From Ligilactobacillus animalis KCTC 3501 = DSM 20602 (GTDB lineage: Bacteria; Bacillota; Bacilli; Lactobacillales; Lactobacillaceae), in assembly GCF_001434535.1 (NCBI RefSeq), contig NZ_AYYW01000039.1, positions 1 through 45,458 on the forward strand: a stretch of DNA of 45,458 bases, read 5' to 3'. Shown in pieces: positions 8,018 through 15,709 of this stretch. The stretch's first letter is position 1, and each line of letters starts with the position of its first letter. The notes beneath the pieces were generated by a model. The model saw only the letters and a list, made by a program, of their open reading frames with translations. It was not told where the DNA came from and ran no database searches. Both the position numbers and the translations under genes were made by a program.

Positions 8018-9219
8018 TGAAGTTTATCGAATTACTGAAAACAGCGTGGCAATCGTTAAAAGTCAATCCCAAGCGTAGTTTTTTGACGATGATCGGGATC
8101 ATTATCGGGATCGCAGCGGTGATCACGATCATTGCCCTAGGAAATGGGGTCAAAAAGAAGCTGATCAATAATTTTAAGCTAACTGGTAGTGGGGAACAGA
8201 CAACAACGATCGAGTTTATGTCGACTGATCCAAAGGCGGTCGGCTTTAAGCAAAATGATATTTTAGCGATCGAACAAAACTTCTCGGGCAAAGTCCAAAA
8301 AGCTCAGCTCTATACTAAAAAGGCCGGTATTCAAAGCTATGCTCAATTTGGCAATGATGCTGATACAACGGTCTCGTTGGGCGTAACGACTAAGCCGATC
8401 GCTGATTCATTGATCGTAGAAGGTAAGAATTTTACACAGCAGACTTTCTTACAAGCTAGACCTCAAGTATTGATCACTAAGGAGTTAGCTAAACGTGAAT
8501 ATAAGGATATTAAAAGTGCGATCGGTACGCCTGTCTTTATCAATAACACCAATTATGTCGTCGCTGGGATCTATCGTCAAAATCAGTTAGCTGATATAAA
8601 TGATCCAACTTCAGGGGATGTGATCGTCCCTAAAGATGTTTACTTTGCTAATGGAATAAGTAAGACACAGGGAAATACTTTGAAGTTGACGATCACCAAG
8701 GGAGAAAATGCTTCTAAAGTAACTAATAAAGTTGTTGATTATTTGAAAAAGAATGCGACTGCTAAAGATCAAGGTGAGTATGCTTTCTTGGATCTGGGAA
8801 GTATGCTAGAACAACTTTCTAAGACGATGGATACCTTGACTCTTTTCATCAGTGCGATCGCCGGGATCTCGTTGTTTATCGCTGGGATCGGGGTCATGAA
8901 TATGATGTATATCTCAGTTTCTGAGCGTACGCAAGAGATCGGGATCAGGTTAGCGATCGGAGCCACACCAAGCAATATCTTATTCCAGTTTCTGCTGGAA
9001 GCGATCATGTTGACTGTCAGTGGTGGCTTGATCGGTTTTGGCTTTGGCTGGCTCTTTGCGCATGCGATCGCCAAATTTATACCAGGCGATATCACAGCTG
9101 TGGTGACCTTCAATTCATTTTTATTGGCATTTGGGGTCTCGACAGCAGTTGGGATCATTTTTGGACTCTTACCAGCCCGTCAAGCAGCTAATAAGAATTT
9201 GATCGATATTTTAAGGTAA
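8017..9219 (+). CDS. ABC transporter permease, MacB/YknZ-like (FtsX family)
   Basis: A 400-aa permease with the typical order: N-terminal amphipathic/TM1 (residues about 20-45), a large extracellular MacB core domain (about 50-270), then three membrane segments in an FtsX domain. The conserved MYISVSERTQEIGIRLAIGA coupling segment and C-terminal LLPARQAANKNLIDILR are seen. Its ATG overlaps the stop of the ATPase gene by one base (TAATG), so the three genes form one operon ending at a strong terminator. The TM1 region is an extreme case of the GATC bias (five GATC between 8091 and 8130). Confidence 0.92.
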   Translation: MKFIELLKTAWQSLKVNPKRSFLTMIGIIIGIAAVITIIALGNGVKKKLINNFKLTGSGEQTTTIEFMSTDPKAVGFKQNDILAIEQNFSGKVQKAQLYTKKAGIQSYAQFGNDADTTVSLGVTTKPIADSLIVEGKNFTQQTFLQARPQVLITKELAKREYKDIKSAIGTPVFINNTNYVVAGIYRQNQLADINDPTSGDVIVPKDVYFANGISKTQGNTLKLTITKGENASKVTNKVVDYLKKNATAKDQGEYAFLDLGSMLEQLSKTMDTLTLFISAIAGISLFIAGIGVMNMMYISVSERTQEIGIRLAIGATPSNILFQFLLEAIMLTVSGGLIGFGFGWLFAHAIAKFIPGDITAVVTFNSFLLAFGVSTAVGIIFGLLPARQAANKNLIDILR

Positions 9220-9223
9220 AACT

Positions 9224-9265
9224 AAAGTGGAGCTCCCTTAGAAATGTTGGGCGCTCCACTTTTTG
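9224..9265 (+). terminator. Efflux operon terminator
   Basis: AAAGTGGAGC pairs with GCTCCACTTT and TTTTT follows on the plus strand. It lies five bases after the permease stop. Confidence 0.85.
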
Positions 9266-9268
9266 TGG

Positions 9269-9736
9269 TTATTTTTCTTTTTTACGCAAACCAAGTGAAA
9301 TAATTAAACCTAAAATAATTAATGCAATGGTAAAGTAGATCCCATAATGGACCCCAGTCGTAAAGGCTGTAGCTGCTTTAGCACTTGGATCGATATTTTC
9401 ACCGAAAGTCAAAAGTAAAGTAGCTAAAGCAGCAAGGGCTGAAATAATAGCACCTAAAAGAAAATCACTCAATCCAAAGATCACTAATTGACGGGTAGAA
9501 AACCATTTAGTCAATAAGCTTGAAAAGGGCAAAACGATCCCGATCACTAACATATAGCCTGTGACGAGCCATTGAGCACTAGCGGTTGAAATATTTAAGG
9601 CACGAATGAGTTGGGGCAAAGCAATGTTTAAAGAAGTTTCTGAAAACATCCCCACAAAAGCCCCGACTAAAACGCCGATCATTGCTAGCATGGGGCGTTC
9701 TACCTGGACACGTGCTTGTTTACTTGTTGTTTCCAA
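9269..9736 (-). pseudogene. Internally deleted MFS drug-exporter remnant (DHA2 type)
   Basis: A 155-codon reading frame starting at TTG 9736, which is preceded by AGAAAGG. Residues 1-100 match the N-terminus of a 14-helix EmrB/QacA-type exporter: ETSLNIALPQLIRAL, STASAQWLVTGYMLVIGIV and motif-like WFSTRQLVIFGL are all typical of helices 1-3. After ISALAALATLLL the sequence jumps to what looks like the last extracellular loop and final helix (GVHYGIYFTIALIILGLIISLG) and a basic tail. Full-length relatives are about 450-480 aa, so about 300 central residues appear to be lost by an in-frame deletion. It is unlikely to transport. A designed short membrane protein is a less likely alternative. Compare the intact exporter at 27666-29024. 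Confidence 0.7.
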
Positions 9737-9840
9737 TTGATCGATCCTTTCTCTTATAAAGCGAAAACAGTGATTATCATAGCAAAGTAAGTTAGCCCTT
9801 CGTAAGTGATTTTTTAGTGAAAAAGATAAAAAATCTTTAA

Positions 9841-9877
9841 TAAAAAATCCGAGTCCACCCAATAGGTAAACTCGGAT
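9841..9877 (-). terminator. msrA terminator
   Basis: ATCCGAGTTTACC pairs with GGTGGACTCGGAT on the minus strand and TTTTTTATT follows. It lies just downstream of msrA and before the MFS remnant. Confidence 0.85.
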
Positions 9878-9881
9878 CTAG

Positions 9882-10400
9882 TCATTTCCAATATTTTTCG
9901 ATAAAAGCTTGGCGACCACCAGCTTCTTCTAACTCAAAGCGTGCTGGATCTTTTTTGTAAAAATCTTGATGATATTCTTCAGCGGGATAAAAAGGTTTAG
10001 CATCTTCGATCTGGGTCACGATCGGCTTGTCGAACCGTCCACTATTTGCTAGCGCTGTTCGTGATCTTTCGGCGATCTCACGCTGGGTGTCGTCTTTGAC
10101 GAAGATAACGGGACGGTAGCTATCACCGCGATCTTGGAACTGTCCCATCGCATCAGTTGGGTCAGTTTGATTCCAATAGATCTCAACCAGTTGTTCATAT
10201 GAAACTACGCTTGGATCAAATTCGATCAAAACGGCTTCGGTATGGCCTGTTGTTTGGGTTTTGACTTCTTCATAGGTCGGATCAATGGTATGTCCACCTG
10301 TATAACCGGAAATAACTTTTTTGATGCCTGGATAGGTATCGAATGGTTTGACCATACACCAGAAGCATCCACCGGCAAAAATTGCTGTTTCTGTTTGCAT
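9882..10400 (-). CDS. msrA: Peptide methionine-(S)-S-oxide reductase
   Basis: A 172-aa MsrA that reduces the S-form of methionine sulfoxide in proteins, using thioredoxin. The catalytic motif GCFWC is at residues 11-15 (nucleophile Cys12). [45 protein letters not shown] and [12 protein letters not shown] are family signatures. There is no fused MsrB domain and no C-terminal recycling Cys; Cys15 is the only other cysteine. The ATG has GAGGTC seven bases upstream. It has its own terminator and seems monocistronic. Confidence 0.95.
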   Translation of the reverse strand: MQTETAIFAGGCFWCMVKPFDTYPGIKKVISGYTGGHTIDPTYEEVKTQTTGHTEAVLIEFDPSVVSYEQLVEIYWNQTDPTDAMGQFQDRGDSYRPVIFVKDDTQREIAERSRTALANSGRFDKPIVTQIEDAKPFYPAEEYHQDFYKKDPARFELEEAGGRQAFIEKYWK

Positions 10401-10443
10401 AATAAGACCTCAACTTTCTATAGATATACGTCCTAGAGTTACC

Positions 10444-11424
10444 TTATTTAGGACGTCTTTTTCTTGGGGTTAGATTTTTGGTAGTTTTAGCAGTGATCGT
10501 GTTTGTATCAGGGATAAATGAAACATCGGTATCGATCACCCCAAATTTACGGCGCATCATGTCTTCGATGTATTCGGCTAAGTGATAGCTCTCTAAGACA
10601 TTCATGTTAGCATTGACGATGATCACAACATCAACGGTAACTAGATTACCATTGTAGTGGGCTTTCAATTCATCGACTTCGGTGACACCTTTGATACTTT
10701 TGATCGCCATACGGAAGGTATTTTCTGCCTTAGGATCAAAGTAATCGGCGAGATTCAAACTGCTCTCCATGAAGATCCGTGCGCCGGAATATAAGATAAA
10801 ACAACCGACTAGAATACTGGCTGCACCATCAAGCCAATTGATCTTAAATAGGAGAGCACCAGCGATCGAGATCAGTGTGCCTAAACTCGTCAAGGCATCG
10901 CTCAAACTATCTTGAGCTGAGGCAATCAATGAGGCATTTTGTAAGCGATGCCCCCATTTTTTATTATTATGCCAGACAAGTAACATGATAACACTAGCGA
11001 TCCCAGCTCCGACTAAAGCAATCGGCTGCGGTACGACTCGTTTATCAGGTGAAAATAGCCCGGATATCCCCTGGAAAATAACGCTCAATGAGATAGCGAT
11101 CATTACGATCCCTGTGACGAGGGTAAAGATCGTCTCATAGCGAAAGCGGGTAAATTGGATCCGTTGATCATTTCCAGTTTTGTGCAAAGAAAGTTTAGGC
11201 AAGGGAACGACCCCGGCAATGTCATCATCATCGATGTCACGGGCAATGTGGATCCCGATCATCAATAGTGAAGTCGAAATGATCCCGGATAAGTTGTTGA
11301 ATGCATCCGCCCGTAAAGTTTGTGAGTGACTCATCGAGGCTAAGATCCATTCGATGATCGAGATCAAAAGATAGGCAAAGACATTGAGTGATAAATGGCG
11401 CATAGCTGCATTTAGTTTAGTCAA
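10444..11424 (-). CDS. Cation diffusion facilitator (divalent metal exporter)
   Basis: A 326-aa CDF transporter, an antiporter of divalent metals in the cytoplasmic membrane. Six membrane segments can be drawn. The metal-site motifs are LRADAFNNLSG in TM2 and SAQDSLSDALTS in TM5; Asp-rich variants like this are often Mn/Fe-type, but the metal cannot be assigned safely. The C-terminal cytoplasmic domain (KAHYNGNLVTVDVVIIV to the DTDVSFIPD region) is present, followed by a basic tail. The start is a TTG whose bases overlap the TGA stop of a 22-codon ORF just upstream (AATTGA), so its translation is probably coupled to that ORF; no independent ribosome site is seen. Confidence 0.88.
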   Translation of the reverse strand: MTKLNAAMRHLSLNVFAYLLISIIEWILASMSHSQTLRADAFNNLSGIISTSLLMIGIHIARDIDDDDIAGVVPLPKLSLHKTGNDQRIQFTRFRYETIFTLVTGIVMIAISLSVIFQGISGLFSPDKRVVPQPIALVGAGIASVIMLLVWHNNKKWGHRLQNASLIASAQDSLSDALTSLGTLISIAGALLFKINWLDGAASILVGCFILYSGARIFMESSLNLADYFDPKAENTFRMAIKSIKGVTEVDELKAHYNGNLVTVDVVIIVNANMNVLESYHLAEYIEDMMRRKFGVIDTDVSFIPDTNTITAKTTKNLTPRKRRPK

Positions 11425-11489
11425 TTCTTTGGCTTGAACTTTTCCCAGTCTTCATATTCGCGCTTAAGATGTTTATTAACATCACGCAT
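11421..11489 (-). CDS. 22-aa ORF translationally coupled to the CDF transporter
   Basis: Starts with ATG at 11489 behind a strong AGAGGTGAG site and encodes a charged peptide beginning MRDVNKHLKREYEDWEK. Its TGA stop overlaps the TTG start of the transporter. It may be a leader peptide controlling the transporter, a small protein in its own right, or the true N-terminus of the transporter displaced by a one-base frameshift. The strong ribosome site in front of it, and none in front of the transporter, supports its translation. Confidence 0.55.
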   Translation of the reverse strand: MRDVNKHLKREYEDWEKFKPKN

Positions 11490-11625
11490 GATCAGCTCAC
11501 CTCTTTTTCCGAAATTTTTACCTACATTATAATACAGATGGGAACCTGCTGGTAGCTATTAGTTTTACTTAAGGTGAAAAATTGATATATTTAAAATGAG
11601 GTCACATGTTACGAAAATTTACTAC

Positions 11626-11654
11626 TTTACAGCGACACTAATATCAACTACAAT
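11626..11654 (+). promoter_or_regulatory. Predicted sigma-A promoter of the trpS leader
   Basis: TTTACA (11626-11631), 17-base spacer, TACAAT (11649-11654), placed just upstream of the T-box leader. Confidence 0.75.
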
Positions 11655-11659
11655 AAAGT

Positions 11660-11850
11660 TAAACTTCGCTGAACGGTAAATAGTAGTGAGTCACCTAACA
11701 GAGAGGCATCGATTAGCTGAGAAGATGCACGACTTTATGAATTGGATGCCGCGAGAAGACAACTAGATAAGTAATTGAGCGGCATTTTGCAAGTTAGGTG
11801 GCACCACGGTAACTCGTCCTAATATCTTTATGGTATTAGGGCGTTTTTTT
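11660..11850 (+). promoter_or_regulatory. T-box riboswitch (tRNA-Trp sensing) with terminator
   Basis: The conserved T-box TTAGGTGGCACCACGGT is at about 11794-11810. Upstream is a Stem I-like region (GGCATC at 11704-11709 against GATGC at 11724-11728), and a TGG triplet at 11743-11745, a good specifier for Trp. Downstream, CGTCCTAATA pairs with TATTAGGGCG and seven T follow (to 11850): the terminator. Family knowledge: uncharged tRNA-Trp binds specifier and T-box, favouring the antiterminator and trpS expression. The specifier fits the gene behind it. Confidence 0.93.
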
Positions 11851-11895
11851 AGTATCTGACCTGTTTAAACGCTCAAGTTAGGGAAGGAAAATATT

Positions 11896-12912
11896 ATGGC
11901 AAAAGATATTATTTTGACTGGTGATCGTCCCACAGGTAAATTGCACATCGGACACTATATCGGTTCGTTAAAAAATCGGGTCGAAATGCAAAATACGGGT
12001 AAATATGACACCTTTATCATGATCGCTGATCAACAGGCATTGACGGATAATGCCCGCGATCCAGAAAAGATCAAAAATTCATTGATCGAAGTTGCGTTGG
12101 ATTATTTAGCTGTGGGGATCGACCCCACTAAATCAACGATCTTTGTGCAATCACAGATCCCGGCTTTAGCAGAACTAAATCTATATTATTTGAATTTAGT
12201 TACTGTTTCACGTTTAGAACGCAATCCGACTGTCAAGACTGAGATCGCCCAAAAGAATTTTGAACGTTCGATCCCAGCTGGCTTTTTCACTTATCCTGTG
12301 AGTCAAGCAGCTGATATTACTGCGTTTAAGGCTAATTTGGTCCCAGTAGGTGATGACCAAGAACCAATGTTGGAACAAACGCGTGAGATCGTACGTAGTT
12401 TTAACTCGATCTATGGCAAAGAAGTTTTAGTCGAACCACAGGGTGTCTTTCCACCTAAAGGATCTGGTCGTTTGCCAGGGCTTGATGGCAATGCGAAGAT
12501 GAGTAAATCTTTAGGCAATGCGATCTACTTAGCCGATGATGCCGATACTTTACGCAAAAAAGTAATGTCAATGTATACCGATCCTAACCATATCCACATT
12601 GAAGATCCTGGTCAGATCGAAGGCAACATGGTCTTTACGTATTTGGATATCTTTGATCCCGACAAACAAAAAGTGGCTGAATTAAAAGAACACTACCAAG
12701 CTGGTGGCCTTGGGGATGTGAAGATCAAGCGTTACTTAAACGAAGTGCTTGAAGCTCAATTAGGACCGATCAGACAACGCCGAGAAGAATTTGCTAAGGA
12801 TACCCCTAGTGTTTACACAATGCTAAAAGAAGGTAGTCAAAAAGCAAATGCGGTAGCAGAACAAACTTTAGCTGAAGTACGGGCTGCTATTGGCGTCAAC
12901 TATTTTGATTAA
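11896..12912 (+). CDS. trpS: Tryptophanyl-tRNA synthetase
   Basis: A 338-aa class I synthetase that charges tRNA-Trp in the cytoplasm. The HIGH motif is at residues 17-20 ([11 protein letters not shown]) and KMSKS at 201-205 ([10 protein letters not shown]). The Trp-binding segment [10 protein letters not shown] and [17 protein letters not shown] are typical. AAGGAAAA precedes the ATG. It is controlled by the T-box leader immediately upstream and ends at its own terminator. Confidence 0.97.
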   Translation: MAKDIILTGDRPTGKLHIGHYIGSLKNRVEMQNTGKYDTFIMIADQQALTDNARDPEKIKNSLIEVALDYLAVGIDPTKSTIFVQSQIPALAELNLYYLNLVTVSRLERNPTVKTEIAQKNFERSIPAGFFTYPVSQAADITAFKANLVPVGDDQEPMLEQTREIVRSFNSIYGKEVLVEPQGVFPPKGSGRLPGLDGNAKMSKSLGNAIYLADDADTLRKKVMSMYTDPNHIHIEDPGQIEGNMVFTYLDIFDPDKQKVAELKEHYQAGGLGDVKIKRYLNEVLEAQLGPIRQRREEFAKDTPSVYTMLKEGSQKANAVAEQTLAEVRAAIGVNYFD

Positions 12913-12916
12913 TATA

Positions 12917-12945
12917 AAAGACTGGCAGATGTCAGTCTTTTTTTG
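12917..12945 (+). terminator. trpS terminator
   Basis: AAAGACTG pairs with CAGTCTTT around a short loop and a T run follows. Confidence 0.85.
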
Positions 12946-13024
12946 TGGAAACGACATTTATATTAATGATTTCTGAGGAAAATGTGATAAGATAAAGGTA
13001 CTTAAATAAGTCGAGGTGTGGAAT

Positions 13025-13951
13025 TTGAAAAATTTAGTGATGCTTGATTTTGGTTCTAATTCGACGCGCATGTCGATCACGCAGATCGCGCCTGATGGTA
13101 GTTTCAAAGAGATCAAACGAGCCAAAGAGATGACGCGTTTAGTCGAAGGAATGGGGCAAAGCGATGGTCAAAAGATCTTGCAACCTCAGGCTATTCAGCG
13201 GACCTTAGCTGCATTGTTGAAATTTAAAAAACTTTATCGCGATCTGCCTAACGTGTCAGTTCGCGGGATCGCCACAGCTGCCGTGCGTGAGGCGCAAAAC
13301 CAAAATGAATTTTTACAACAAGTCAAAGAAGTTACTGATGTTGATGTTGAAGTGCTCTCAGGAAGTTCAGAAGCCTACTATGATTATTTAGCAGTGGTCA
13401 ATACTTTGACTGTCAAAGATTGTGTGATCTGTGATATGGGTGGCGGTAGCTTTGAACTAGTTGTAGTTAAAGATCGAAAAGCTGTGAATTATATCAGCAT
13501 TCCTTATGGGGCGGTCAGTTTGACTGAGAAATTTCATGCGACTGATAAGATCAGTGCTCGCGACCTTTTTTCTTTTGCCCGCTTTTTAAATTATAAGTTC
13601 CATCAGCTTCCTTGGTTAAAGGAAGGGGAAGGCTTACCACTAGTCTTACTAGGTGGCGCCAACCGCACCGTTGCTCGCCAAGAGTTATTGCGGTCAGGTA
13701 AAGATGAACTTGATCAGATCCATGGGTTGAAATTATCTGCGTATATGTTTTTAGAGACATATACCGATTGGCTCGGTAAAGATATGATGCAAAGAAAAGC
13801 TGTTTTGGGAAGTGAGGCGCCTCGAGCAGATATCATCATAGGTGGCCTGACGCCAGTTGCCTTTTTATTGGAATACTTACAGATCTCTGAAGTCATCTTT
13901 TCAGAAAGTGGCGTACGTGAAGGTGTCTTGTACTCAATGTTACAAAAATAA
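13025..13951 (+). CDS. Ppx/GppA family phosphatase (exopolyphosphatase-like)
   Basis: A 308-aa member of the ASKHA-fold Ppx/GppA family, which removes phosphate from polyphosphate or converts pppGpp to ppGpp. Signatures are LDFGSNSTRM at the N-terminus, VRGIATAAVREAQN, CDMGGGSFELVVV and LLGGANRTV. It has only the two-domain core and lacks the HD-like C-terminal domains of enterobacterial PPX. I chose TTG at 13025 because GAGGTG (13013-13018) is correctly spaced to it; the in-frame GTG at 13016 overlaps that site. No polyphosphate kinase gene is beside it, so the preferred substrate is undecided. Confidence 0.87.
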   Translation: MKNLVMLDFGSNSTRMSITQIAPDGSFKEIKRAKEMTRLVEGMGQSDGQKILQPQAIQRTLAALLKFKKLYRDLPNVSVRGIATAAVREAQNQNEFLQQVKEVTDVDVEVLSGSSEAYYDYLAVVNTLTVKDCVICDMGGGSFELVVVKDRKAVNYISIPYGAVSLTEKFHATDKISARDLFSFARFLNYKFHQLPWLKEGEGLPLVLLGGANRTVARQELLRSGKDELDQIHGLKLSAYMFLETYTDWLGKDMMQRKAVLGSEAPRADIIIGGLTPVAFLLEYLQISEVIFSESGVREGVLYSMLQK

Positions 13952-13997
13952 AAAACGATCCACTGTTATGAAATTCATGGCAGTGGATCGCTTTTTT
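13950..13997. terminator. Bidirectional terminator between ppx and the solute-binding protein gene
   Basis: CGATCCACTG pairs with CAGTGGATCG, with an A run on the left and a T run on the right, so it can end both convergent genes. Confidence 0.88.
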
Positions 13998-14796
13998 AAT
14001 TTAAGGTCAGATCCTTGGTGAAATATTTTTGCGAGAGCTCAGCGATCTTTTCGGTAGAGCGCAACTCGTCGATGCCTTTTGTTAAAGTTTCATTTATCTT
14101 GGGATGATTGTGGGTGATCAAACTCAAAGATGATGCTAAGACGTTTGGATCTGAAATGCGGTGTAAAACAGCATTTTCTTCGGCCTTAGTCGCCTTGACC
14201 GGAGCCTTAGCTAATGTGGGCTCAGCTTTTAAGAGGGCATAGTAGTTGTAGTCGTTTAGGATGCCCGCTGATATTTGTGATTTTTCAAGGGCTGCCAGCA
14301 GTTCTGCTGGATCAGCGAAGACGACGGGCTTTAAATCGAGCTCTTTTAGGAGAGCTTGTTGTTGGCCACTTTCTAGCAGCCCCACTTTTTTATGCAACAT
14401 TTTATCGAGTTTTTTTGTTTTAGCATCTTGGCGGGTAAAGAGGACATTTTTGGGATAGAGGAAAGCTTTGGTACTTTGATAACTCTTAGAAAAATTAGCT
14501 TTATCACCCAAGATGAAGTCGATCTGCCCGTTTTTTAAAGCCGTTTGCATTTTTTCTTGGCTCGAATACGCTTGGAAGTTTATCTTAGTGTCGGTCACTT
14601 CTTCTAATTGATGGGCTAATTCGATAGAAAAGCCATGCCAGTTTTGCCCATTTTTGTAGCTATATGGCTTATCATTTTCTAAGATCCCCATGGTAAAAGA
14701 AGTACGAGCAGCTACTGTAGTTGACTTAAAGTTTAAACAAAATAAACCTAAAAAAGTACTAAGCAGCAGGAGATAGAATTTTTTTTGCTTTGACAT
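13996..14796 (-). CDS. Orphan amino-acid-type solute-binding protein (SBP family 3)
   Basis: A 266-aa exported protein. ATG 14796 has AGGTGA six bases upstream. A signal peptide is seen (KKFYLLLLSTFLGLFCLNF); the Cys in it is not in a good lipobox, so lipid anchoring is doubtful. The mature part has family-3 binding-protein features: FTMGILENDKPYSYKNGQNW, GFSIELAHQLEE, ALKNGQIDFILGDK and a C-terminal KGIDELRSTEKIAELSQKYF. No permease or ATPase gene is next to it, so it must serve a remote transporter or act as a sensor or scavenger. The ligand is unknown. Confidence 0.82.
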   Translation of the reverse strand: MSKQKKFYLLLLSTFLGLFCLNFKSTTVAARTSFTMGILENDKPYSYKNGQNWHGFSIELAHQLEEVTDTKINFQAYSSQEKMQTALKNGQIDFILGDKANFSKSYQSTKAFLYPKNVLFTRQDAKTKKLDKMLHKKVGLLESGQQQALLKELDLKPVVFADPAELLAALEKSQISAGILNDYNYYALLKAEPTLAKAPVKATKAEENAVLHRISDPNVLASSLSLITHNHPKINETLTKGIDELRSTEKIAELSQKYFTKDLTLN

Positions 14797-14843
14797 CGGT
14801 GTCACCTCATGTTTTTTAAAAATTCCTAGTGTTCATGCTTAAT

Positions 14844-14872
14844 ATTATAGCAGAATGGCAGCGTCTAAAACA
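14844..14872 (-). promoter_or_regulatory. Predicted promoter of the solute-binding protein gene
   Basis: On the minus strand an extended -10 TGCTATAAT (hexamer 14844-14849), with a poor -35 (TGTTTT) 17 bases upstream. Confidence 0.5.
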
Positions 14873-15019
14873 TATTAAGGTAAAGCTGGCTCAAAAACTT
14901 GCTGAAACATTCTGATATATGGTAATTTAACAGCAGGATGGAAGAATTTTAGAAAAATTTAATTATTTTAACTTAAGTTTTGTAGCAATTTATGGTGTGA
15001 ATTGTGAAGGGAGAAAATT

Positions 15020-15319
15020 ATGGCTAAGTCAAACCGCTCGAAGTGGCAGATGGGGGAACAAAAACAGCAATTTGCGATCAGAAAATTCTCACAGGGAGTA
15101 TTTTCTGTTTTAGTTGGGACAATGTTTGTTTTCGGGACTCCCGCAGTTATCCAAGGGGATGAGATAGCGGGTACTCATATCGGAACAAAGAAAAAAGAAC
15201 AGTATCAGATCAAATTCCAGCATGTAACTGAGAATAGTTTAACTTCAGAACAAAGGGAAAAGTTATTTATGATAATCCACCTAAGACTAAAGTTGGTAGT
15301 GACCAAGTCTATTATCTAG
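15020..15319 (+). CDS. Fragment 1 of the broken protease: YSIRK signal peptide
   Basis: 99 codons. Residues 20-48 form a YSIRK/GxxS-like signal (FAIRKFSQGVFSVLVGTMFV), which in relatives directs secretion at the septum. Homologous sequence seems to end after EQREKL (near 15265); the remaining residues are out of frame. If translated it yields only a short secreted peptide. Confidence 0.6.
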   Translation: MAKSNRSKWQMGEQKQQFAIRKFSQGVFSVLVGTMFVFGTPAVIQGDEIAGTHIGTKKKEQYQIKFQHVTENSLTSEQREKLFMIIHLRLKLVVTKSII

Positions 15320-15330
15320 TTTATCGCCCG

Positions 15331-15708
15331 GTGGCAACGCAGAATTTACCACAAACGGGCGAACTTGAAATGCCTTGGGAATTAGGGTTGCTTGGAGCTA
15401 CAGCACTGATCATGGGGCTAGGAGTACTGCCAAAACGAGCACGTAAATATCGCTTTTTGACAGCTATCATTGTGGCTTCGACGGTTGTAGGAGTAGGAAG
15501 TTCAGTGGCTAGTGCTAGTCCAAATTTTGCCGAGCTAAGCAGTTATGATCGAGCTTACTTAGTAGCGGAAGATGAAAATTCACCAGAAATATCGACTCAA
15601 CATGCTGGCTATCAATATATTGGTTATATTTTAGTTAGTGATATCAAGCACCCTGGAGAGTCAGTACCGACTACACGACCAGTTACAGAAAAAGTAGTTC
15701 CCATATGA
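15331..15708 (+). CDS. Fragment 2 of the broken protease: LPQTG and membrane segments
   Basis: The open frame extends upstream of the first ATG (15331) to about 15265. It holds LPQTG followed by two hydrophobic stretches (PWELGLLGATALIMGLGVL and RFLTAIIVASTVVGVG) separated by basic KRARK, then the start of a G5-like region. It ends at a TGA created by the extra C at 15700-15702. It has no ribosome site of its own. Confidence 0.55.
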   Translation: MATQNLPQTGELEMPWELGLLGATALIMGLGVLPKRARKYRFLTAIIVASTVVGVGSSVASASPNFAELSSYDRAYLVAEDENSPEISTQHAGYQYIGYILVSDIKHPGESVPTTRPVTEKVVPI

Positions 15709-15709
15709 A

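Noticed and set aside
7908-8291. 127-codon minus-strand frame, and similar long antisense frames inside trpS, argH, mvaA and glycerate kinase
   Set aside because: They mirror clear family genes on the other strand and have no start signals; the GATC-rich codon pattern keeps antisense frames open.
10428-10466. Hairpin with T run at the end of the CDF gene
   Set aside because: The T run is on the plus strand, where no gene ends; on the minus strand no T run follows, so I do not call it a terminator for either gene.
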